From Mesostigma viride (taxonomy: Eukaryota > Streptophyta > Mesostigmatophyceae > Mesostigmatales > Mesostigmataceae), in the NCBI GenBank assembly GCA_009746045.1, contig RPFO01000027.1, positions 2,712,733-2,776,732 of the forward strand: a stretch of 64,000 bases of DNA, in the 5' to 3' direction. This document shows, one piece after another, positions 57,613 through 64,000 of the stretch; position 1 is the stretch's first letter; every line of letters begins with the position of its first letter. A program made the translations under genes and the position numbers. The notes beneath the pieces were generated by a model. It was given only the letters and a program-made list of their open reading frames with translations. It did not search any database and was not told the DNA's origin.

Positions 57613-58741
57613 AACGAAGGCGGCGACAGGGGTCAGGGGCAGCGTAGCTGACGCCCGAATTCCTTTCTGCAAAGCGGCTGGGATGCCGAAGCCCGGGCGG
57701 AAGCCAGGTTCGACAGGTGCTGGGAAGCAATTACCGAAAGCTAATCCCGAGGTGCCGACAGCTACTAAACAGACGGGAAAGGGCCGACTAGGCTGGCCGA
57801 CGCAGAAGAAAAGGCTCCATCAGGAGCTCTCCACTTGCTCGGGCCTGCCTGAAGTGTGCGCTGCCTTTGAGGCGGTCCTCGGGACCGACTGGGTAACTAC
57901 TGTCAGCCGGTGGTCTGCGGCCCAGCTGGAGTCCGTCGTTGGACTGCTGGTCGACCACGTGGACGGGCCTGAAATTCTGGCAGCAGCGGACCCAAACGAA
58001 GCGCTAGTGGCAGCCCTCCAAAGCGCCCGGGACTTGGCGGACTCGGACGAAGAGGAGATGCAGCCACCACGCCGGCCCACGAAAGGGGCGAAAAAGGGGA
58101 CGAAAAAAGTCGGAAGCCCAGCCCCGAGCAAGGGAAAGGCCGCGGGGGATGTGAGGGAGCAGCTCTTGGAGCTGGCGGCTATTATTGGCAAGCAGGGGCA
58201 GGCGGGCAAAGAAGAGGAGGAGGAGGAGGAGTCCGAGGAAGAGGATTTCCTGACGAAATTGAAGGATGCGCTGGCCGGGGCAGATGGGGCTTCCAGGAAG
58301 CCGAAAAAGACCAAAGGGGTGACGCTGCCCACTCGAGCACAAGTGGTGAATTGGAGGGTGCAAGAGAGAGTGCTCCCCGAGGTGCTCGAGGATGCCAACG
58401 ACAATGGAGGGGGGATAAAGAGTTGGATCATGGCTACTCGCCAAGGGGGGTGGAGGAACCAGGAAAGCAGGAAGGTGGTCATGAACATCGCCCTGGCCAT
58501 GGACACACTCTTCAAGGAGTTGGGGCCGGCAGCCGGGGAGTTGGCTGGGGTAGAGTATCTCATGAGGGTGGTGGCAGCCATGCTCCTAGTGGAGAGCCAG
58601 GGGTCAGGAGGGTGGAAGGTGGCTGGCCACCTCCTTGCTCTCAAGGAAGATGCCTCCTTGGTGAGCAACCCGGCCATGAAGATGGCCCTGCAAAGCGCCA
58701 CGATGATGGAGAAGCTGGGCAAGGCCCAGCAAACCAAGTAA
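57593..58741 (+). CDS. Gag-like protein of the PAT element
   Basis: 382 codons. The N-terminal third is basic and Pro/Gly-rich, then comes a helical domain (FEAVLGTDWVTTVSRWSAAQ). A charged linker (EEEEEEESEEED) and a second helical part follow, ending KLGKAQQTK. No zinc knuckle is visible. The start (MAVSFVLTK) is inside repeat A1, and no other in-frame ATG lies close upstream. It is assigned as Gag from its position before RT and its composition; there is no recognised sequence family. Confidence 0.75.
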   Translation: MAVSFVLTKAATGVRGSVADARIPFCKAAGMPKPGRKPGSTGAGKQLPKANPEVPTATKQTGKGRLGWPTQKKRLHQELSTCSGLPEVCAAFEAVLGTDWVTTVSRWSAAQLESVVGLLVDHVDGPEILAAADPNEALVAALQSARDLADSDEEEMQPPRRPTKGAKKGTKKVGSPAPSKGKAAGDVREQLLELAAIIGKQGQAGKEEEEEEESEEEDFLTKLKDALAGADGASRKPKKTKGVTLPTRAQVVNWRVQERVLPEVLEDANDNGGGIKSWIMATRQGGWRNQESRKVVMNIALAMDTLFKELGPAAGELAGVEYLMRVVAAMLLVESQGSGGWKVAGHLLALKEDASLVSNPAMKMALQSATMMEKLGKAQQTK

Positions 58742-58788
58742 ACACCGAAAGGGTAAACCGCTCCCCCTTCCCACTGCCTCTTCCTACA

Positions 58789-61413
58789 ATGCCTCTAAGC
58801 ACTACGTGGGGGAGAGTGAGGTCAGCACGCAGACGCCAGCGTGCAACTCGCCGCCGCCGGACCTTCACTCTACAACACAAGGTGATTACGTGGTTGAATT
58901 GGCTATGGCACGGGGGGGCAGACCCTCCGCCTAAATCTGGAGGCGCGTGCTCCAGAGGAACGGCGGAGGCCCTGAAAAGGGTCAAGAAGCACTGCGAGTG
59001 GTACAGTCGCCGCGTAACCGGCGTTGCGACAGGCCCCGCAGAAGGAAGTGATCTAATCTATGGGAAATGTAATAAGTATGAACAACTTGTGGCGGAGCGG
59101 GTGAGTCTGCCGAAGCGCGAGGTGGCAGGAAAGGCGAAGCTGCTGGATTTGCTGGCGCTACGACCTAGTTGGCGAGAGGTGTACGCGAGCGAAGCCAACT
59201 GCATCAAGCCGGAGGTGGCTGCCAGTGCGAGGTATTGGAATGTACCTGCCCCCAGCCGAGGGTGCACCATGGCGGAGTGGGGCAAGTTGATGGGGAGGGC
59301 AGCGGACGTGGGGATGGTGGAGTTCCGAGAGACGCGGCCAAAGTGGGTAGACGGATGTTTTGGGGTGGCCAAAGGAGTGGGGGAGTTAAGGCTCATTGTG
59401 AATAAGAAGTTGGGGAACGCACTGTGGGTGGACCCCCCTAAGACGGTGTTACCCCACCTGGGCATATACTCGGAGGTCTATATCAAGGGTCGGTGCTACA
59501 CGGCCAAGAGCGATCTGGTCTCGTATTACTATACCATCCAAGTGCCGGAGTGGTGGTGGGATTATCAAGGGCTACCTGATGTGTGGTCCACCGATGTCGG
59601 GCTGCCGGGGCGGCGGAGGAGGGTGTGGCCAGTGCTGAAAGTGCTGGCCATGGGGCACTCCCACGCTGTAGCGCTAGGGGAAGCCATCCATGAGATGGTC
59701 CTCTATGCCACGGGCGCTTTGGATCCTAGACGGCAGGTGAACCGCCTCACAAGTGTAGGGGAGCTGACCGTGCTTCGGAATGCATGGGGTAACCCAACCG
59801 CCCTAGCCATCGAGTACAAGGAGGAGAGCACGAGGGAGATGCAAATCGACCTTGAGGACCCCCCTGCCCCTATGGTATCCATCACTATTGATGACCTGGT
59901 GGTCAGCAATGGGCGCACGTGCGAGGCGGTGAATCGCTTAATCGCGAGTGCTATTGAAGACGGGTACGCGCCTAACAACCTTGTGCCCTCCAAGGACAAG
60001 ACGATCATGGCTAGCCCGGAGGGGGAGGACGAGCTAGAAGCTCTGGGTGTTGTTCACCGGCGGGATGGGGTGTTGGAGCCGACAGCTAAGCAGCTCACCC
60101 TTGTGGTTGCGCACACTCGTGTACTCCTCGAGAGGGGACGCGCTACCGCTGAGGCGCTGGCGGCCGTCGTGGGCCGGTGGGTGTGGCTGCAGATGCTCAG
60201 CCGCACTTGCTTGTCCATATGGCAGCAGAGTTTTAAGTTCATCAACCTCAAGGGGTGGGGCCAGCGAACGCGACCTTTGTGGCAAGGTGTGCGCGATGAG
60301 CTCGAGTGTGCCATGGCGTTGGCCCCCATGCTCCGTGTGGACCGGGGGGCTGCCCTGGCTCCGGTGGTGGTGGCCTCGGATGCGTCTAGTTTTGGGCAGG
60401 GGGTTGTCTACGCTGAGATGGCCCCAGCTGAGGTGACGGAATTAGCTCGGGCCCGGGAGGTGCGGGGTTACCCAACCCTCCTCACCCCAGGTGAGGCCAT
60501 GTATGCCGGGCCTAGACCCTTGACCAAGGCCGCGGAAAAAGCCATCATCCACGGGCGATGGCGCGTCGGGATCAAGAGTCGCTGGCGCGATTCGACCATG
60601 CACATCAACGAGAAGGAAGTGCGGGCCGCTGTGAAGGGGGTGGAGCGCTCGGCCCGGAACCTCGGAACATGGGGTAAGCGGGTGGTGAGGTTAGTGGACT
60701 CCACTGCCGCTTTGGGCTGCTTGGCTAAAGGGCGTTCCTCTTCTTACCGGTTAAACAAGCAATGCCGCCGGTTGTGCGCTCTTACGTTGGTCACCGGCAG
60801 CCGCTCACAATGGGTCTGGACGCCAAGTGAGCTTCAGCCTGCGGATGGGCCTTCGCGGGGGCTTTCCATGGCTGCCTCGGTGGCCGGGTGGGTCCGCGAT
60901 TTGACTCGCGAGGGTGTTCATCCCAATCCCGGGCCTCGGCTTGGCGCTAGCTACTTGACCCTTCTTGAGGGCAAGGTGAAGCCGGCTACTTTGATGGTTT
61001 ACCATCGGGGTCTTAGGTCCTTTTTCGCATGGTGGGCGAGCCGGCGGGGTCGGGTTGGCAGCTTGTTGCGCGGCTTGACGATAGAGGAATACTATTGCGA
61101 GTATGTCGCTTGGGCGCACTCACGGTGTTACAGCCGCCAGTTGTGTGTCAATGCGCTTATGGGCCTGAATTTGTACTTCCCCGGGAGGTGCGGGATTGGG
61201 CCTTGGCACGAAGTGTTTTGGCTGGCTGGCGCACGTTGGCACCCCCTCGTGCCCCCCCCCCATTCCATGGGAGGCTGCGTTTGCGCTTGCTTGTACTATG
61301 GTGCTCCAGCGGCAGCCTCGTGCGGCTATGATGGTCATCGTTATTTTCCAACAATACCTGCGGGTATCGGAGGCGCTCAACCTGTTGGTCGGCCATGTGC
61401 GCTTGCAGCCTGA
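58789..61413 (+). CDS. RT-RNase H polyprotein of the PAT element
   Basis: An open frame of 874 codons from ATG 58789, 48 bp after the gag stop and in another frame. RT motifs: FGVAKGVGELRLIVNKKLGN (near residue 191), AKSDLVSYYYTIQVPEWWWD, and the catalytic SITIDDLVV (near 364). RNase H of the DIRS type follows: VVVASDASSFGQGVVYAE, HINEKEVRAAVKGVERSA, RLVDSTAALGCLAKGRSSS and WTPSELQPADGPSRG. A GVHPNPGP string sits at residues 709-716, then the N-terminal part of the recombinase (MVYHRGLRSFFAWWASR). After about 61190 the frame leaves the recombinase sequence, so its last ~70 codons are probably not native. Confidence 0.88.
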   Translation: MPLSTTWGRVRSARRRQRATRRRRTFTLQHKVITWLNWLWHGGADPPPKSGGACSRGTAEALKRVKKHCEWYSRRVTGVATGPAEGSDLIYGKCNKYEQLVAERVSLPKREVAGKAKLLDLLALRPSWREVYASEANCIKPEVAASARYWNVPAPSRGCTMAEWGKLMGRAADVGMVEFRETRPKWVDGCFGVAKGVGELRLIVNKKLGNALWVDPPKTVLPHLGIYSEVYIKGRCYTAKSDLVSYYYTIQVPEWWWDYQGLPDVWSTDVGLPGRRRRVWPVLKVLAMGHSHAVALGEAIHEMVLYATGALDPRRQVNRLTSVGELTVLRNAWGNPTALAIEYKEESTREMQIDLEDPPAPMVSITIDDLVVSNGRTCEAVNRLIASAIEDGYAPNNLVPSKDKTIMASPEGEDELEALGVVHRRDGVLEPTAKQLTLVVAHTRVLLERGRATAEALAAVVGRWVWLQMLSRTCLSIWQQSFKFINLKGWGQRTRPLWQGVRDELECAMALAPMLRVDRGAALAPVVVASDASSFGQGVVYAEMAPAEVTELARAREVRGYPTLLTPGEAMYAGPRPLTKAAEKAIIHGRWRVGIKSRWRDSTMHINEKEVRAAVKGVERSARNLGTWGKRVVRLVDSTAALGCLAKGRSSSYRLNKQCRRLCALTLVTGSRSQWVWTPSELQPADGPSRGLSMAASVAGWVRDLTREGVHPNPGPRLGASYLTLLEGKVKPATLMVYHRGLRSFFAWWASRRGRVGSLLRGLTIEEYYCEYVAWAHSRCYSRQLCVNALMGLNLYFPGRCGIGPWHEVFWLAGARWHPLVPPPHSMGGCVCACLYYGAPAAASCGYDGHRYFPTIPAGIGGAQPVGRPCALAA

Positions 61414-61864
61414 TGTTCGGTTGCGGGGTTCGCAGCGGGGCGCCTTGTTGTTGATGTCAGCTAAGACGGCTAAGGGGGAGGTGCAGTCTGTGGTGATCGA
61501 GGATGTCATGACTGAGACCCTCTTGCGGGCTTGTATGCGTGGCAAGGCGGCCTGGGAGCGGGTGTTCCCTTACGATTATGCCCAGTTCAGCCGGGTTTGG
61601 CATCAGGCCACGCAAGCTTTGGGGGTCGACACGGTGTTTACCATTCACGGGCTGCGGCATGGGGGGGCTACCTATGATTTTTTGCGGCAGCGCAGCATGG
61701 CTGATATTCAGCATCGGGGTCGCTGGCGCAGCAGCAAAACTGTCGCCCACTATGTGGGATTGCACCGGAGCTTGGCCCTCACCCTTCCTGACGCCCTGGT
61801 TCGGGCTATCGCCGCCTGCCCCCCGCGCATTTGGCGGAGCGTCTTTTCTCTGCCTTCCTCTTAA
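61190..61864 (+). pseudogene. Tyrosine recombinase C-terminal domain, frame-shifted
   Basis: The catalytic domain is readable in another frame (61262-61864): YLRVSEALNLLVGHV with the first Arg (61361), TIHGLRHGGATYDF with His-x-x-Arg (61646-61657), then HRGRWRSSKTVAHYVG, whose Tyr at 61751 is the likely nucleophile. The link to the upstream frame needs two shifts, one near 61177-61192 and one in a C10 run at 61251-61260. A middle piece lies in the third frame (WALARSVLAGWRTLAPP). Either the copy is slightly broken or the C run is a sequencing error. Confidence 0.8.
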
Positions 61865-61940
61865 GTTCCCTTCATTCTTGTCTTATGCGTCCACCGGTTT
61901 TTGTTTTGCCCCTGGCTTGGGTCGCCAGGGAGGGATGTAA

Positions 61941-62074
61941 GGGTAAGGCTAGCCTTTTTGGACATAAAGTGTTCCCATGGGTAAGGATGGCCAGTTGAGG
62001 GCCACTTCCCGATGTGCTCTACTTATTGTTTTAATAAAGAGTCTGGTTACCCTGGAGTTCCACGGTTAATAGAA
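61941..62074 (+). repeat. Split direct repeat B1
   Basis: 134 bp starting GGGTAAGGCTAGCC and ending GGTTAATAGAA. Contains AATAAA. Joins A2 directly with a two-base overlap. Confidence 0.93.
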
Positions 62075-62453
62075 TCGGGGTTCTCTGAACATAGTTTCTT
62101 TATAGTGATACGGAAGGGGAGCCGCTGATGCTAGGTGAAATAGAGCTGGGTGATGTGATCGTAATAAGGTTGATTAGGCTTCTAGTGTACGAGTATTACG
62201 GAAGATATGGCCTAATTGTTGCGGCCCATACCTTGACGGTGTGCTGAGTACCTTGACGACGGATTTTTGCGTCTAGGTTCTCCTAGCAGATCTGTGATTG
62301 CGGACGGGTTTGCAACAAGCAATATCTGAAGTAAAACTTGACGGCTAAAACTGTTTAGAGGCCGTTGCCGGATCTGGCCGTTGGTAGAGAGCCGTTGGCC
62401 TTGAAACACGATAAAAGCTTGCTCACCTAGCTCATGGCGGTCTCTTTTGTTTT
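62073..62453 (+). repeat. Split direct repeat A2
   Basis: 381-bp copy of A1, one mismatch. Followed by a 33-bp spacer before B2. Confidence 0.95.
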
Positions 62454-62486
62454 CCCACCCGCCCTCCCTGTGTGTTGCCTGTTTGG

Positions 62487-62620
62487 GGGTAAGGCTAGCC
62501 TTTTTGGACATAAAGTGTTCCCATGGGTAAGGATGGCCAGTTGAGGGCCACTTCCCGATGTGCTCTACTTATTGTTTGAATAAAGAGTCTGGTTACCTTG
62601 GAGTTCCACGGTTAATAGAA
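62487..62620 (+). repeat. Split direct repeat B2
   Basis: 134-bp copy of B1 with two mismatches. Marks the right end of the element. Confidence 0.93.
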
Positions 62621-63741
62621 CGCTTAATTCTTCAGGGTACTGGAGGATGCCAGCTGCCCCCGACAGTCAGGAATCCGATGGCAACACTCCACTTCTTGCT
62701 GCTTTGCTTACGACATGCGGTTTGGTGACTGCTAACACATGCTTTCCATGTAGTCATGATGCTTAGGTCAAGCACATCTCGCCAACTGGCAGTACGTGTG
62801 CAACGCTGCATGCCTCGACTATGTTGTGGTGGGCAAGTGTCATCAAGGATTTGTAGTAATGCCTTTGTAGTTGCCCGCTCGCACGCAATCCCCCTGGTAC
62901 CCTCAGATCATCGCATCGTAACCGCCCGCATCTGCCTGCATTCGATTCCGGCCTCGCACCTTCGTAACAACCTTCGTGACAACCTGTGATTTGCGGAAAC
63001 TGCAGTTGCTTGACTAAATCTGAGGAAGCTCTGGAGGGCTTCCCTGAAAAACTTGCCCACAAGGCAGAGAGCGTCGACGCGCTGGCCATCCGTGCCAGCC
63101 ACGCCCGGCTGCCCGCTGCCGGCCCGGCATCCCGCCCTCCGGCACCTTGCTGGCAAGCTGCCCACGGCCGGGCCCCTGCTGCCCCCGGCTAAGTATGCAT
63201 GCCCGCCACGCTTCACCAGCCTGTACCGGCTCCGTGCCGTCATCCAGGCCTGGCAAGCCCTACGCGGCAACCATGACCCCGCGCGCTACGCACCTCAAGG
63301 AGTAACACCACTCGGCCATCCGGCTGGCAACGAATTACTTATTTAATAATCAATAACATGTGACCTGCCGGCTCCGCCCAGCCCAAAACAGGGTCCGGTA
63401 TCCCGCAGCTCCTCTGCAGCGCTGGCCTGGTCTGCCCGCAGGCGCCGCCGGCCGTGGCCCGCCCTGCTCTGACAGCGCTGGCTCACCCGTGGATGCGCCC
63501 GCGGCCATCCCCGCTGTCCCCGCGGCTCGCTGGTGAATTGTGGCCCGCGGACCTGCCTGCTGGCCGCCAAGTACGCCACATACCCGCTTGCCCCTCGCGC
63601 CGCGCCCACAGTCCCGCACTCCGCAGCCCCGCCCGCCACCCCTGCTGGCCACCCGCTGCTACTTGGTTAGCTAGCCTCTCCCGGCGTGCCACCCCGCGCC
63701 CATGTACCCGCTGCTACTTTCCCCGCGATGCCCCTACCATT
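62621..63741. other. Intergenic, GC-rich, nothing recognised
   Basis: No conserved protein found on either strand. The last 650 bp are very C-rich on the plus strand, which creates long low-complexity frames. Confidence 0.5.
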
Positions 63742-64000
63742 GCTTCTTCTTCTTCTTCTTCTTCTTCTTCTTCTTCTTCTTCTTCTTCTTCTTCTTCTTC
63801 TTCTTCTTCTTCTTCTTCTTCTTCTTCTTCTTCTTCTTCTTCTTCTTCTTTCTTCTTCTTCTTCTTCTTCTTCTTCTTCTTCTTCTTCTTCTTCTTCTTC
63901 TTCTTCTTCTTCTTCTTCTTCTTCTTCTTCTTCTTCTTCTTCTTCTTCTTCTTCTTCTTCTTCTTCTTCTTCTTCTTCTTCTTCTTCTTCTTCTTCTTCT
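63742..64000 (+). repeat. (CTT)n running off the window
   Basis: TTC/CTT triplets with a single T insertion near 63850. Extends beyond the window. Confidence 0.98.

Larger units (their letters stand above)
57232..62620 (+). mobile_element. PAT/DIRS-type retrotransposon, near complete
   Basis: A 5.4-kb element with split direct repeats: A1 57232-57612, genes, B1 61941-62074, A2 62073-62453, B2 62487-62620. A1 and A2 differ at one base (57359 versus 62200) over 381 bp. B1 and B2 differ at two bases over 134 bp. It encodes a gag-like protein, an RT plus RNase H polyprotein and a tyrosine recombinase instead of an integrase. This order and repeat layout define PAT-like DIRS elements, known from green algae among others. 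Such elements are thought to replicate through a circular DNA joined at B1-A2 and to insert by recombination without target duplication; none is seen here. Confidence 0.93.

Noticed and set aside
57820-58737. 305-residue minus-strand frame
   Set aside because: Exact shadow of the gag-like gene; Ser-rich from codon bias of the sense strand.
58351-58788. Upstream extension of the RT frame into gag
   Set aside because: The same frame is open back to 58351, but that part overlaps gag and lacks RT-family features. ATG 58789 after the gag stop is more likely, although a gag-RT overlap by frameshift cannot be excluded.

Overview
The window is nuclear DNA from a photosynthetic eukaryote of the green lineage, most likely a chlorophyte or prasinophyte alga. 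Genes are split by many GT-AG introns, coding exons are GC-rich, and two genes encode proteins of chlorophyll and plastid biology with transit-peptide-like N-termini. Simple repeats and retroelements fill most of the rest. I cannot name the species.

Layout, left to right. 1-155: the tail of a LINE. 1340-7690 (+): a CNNM/DUF21-CBS membrane protein, six exons visible, 5' end missing. 7691-14641: LINE pieces and a hAT-like MITE with an 8-bp target duplication. 14642-20889 (+): the complete 20S proteasome subunit beta-6 gene (PSMB1/PBF1), seven exons. 20890-30485: a LINE/SINE graveyard, including a LINE 3' end with about 750 bp of CATC repeat. 30486-32026 (-): a three-exon YCII-domain protein with a probable transit peptide. 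33025-35002 (+): an intronless, frameshifted F-box/LRR pseudogene. 35041-36728: two 5'-truncated LINEs in tandem at the same target sequence. 37848-42837 (-): a three-exon YCF54 gene (Mg-protoporphyrin ester cyclase partner). 43784-56579 (+): a ten-exon chloroplast site-2 protease. One of its introns holds a non-autonomous tyrosine-recombinase retroelement (50419-52435). 57232-62620 (+): a near-complete PAT/DIRS-type retrotransposon with split direct repeats. The window ends in a CTT repeat.

YCF54 and the site-2 protease are divergently transcribed from a shared 946-bp interval and both look plastid-targeted, so joint regulation is possible.

The most unusual signal is in the introns. At more than ten splice junctions in four unrelated genes, the intron next to the exon contains degenerate direct repeats of that same exon-intron junction (coding end plus donor, or acceptor plus coding start). 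One case has about 28 copies, and one gene repeats its stop-codon region. I call these 'junction echoes'. They suggest that introns here grow by repeated tandem duplication across splice sites, leaving arrays of decoy splice sites.
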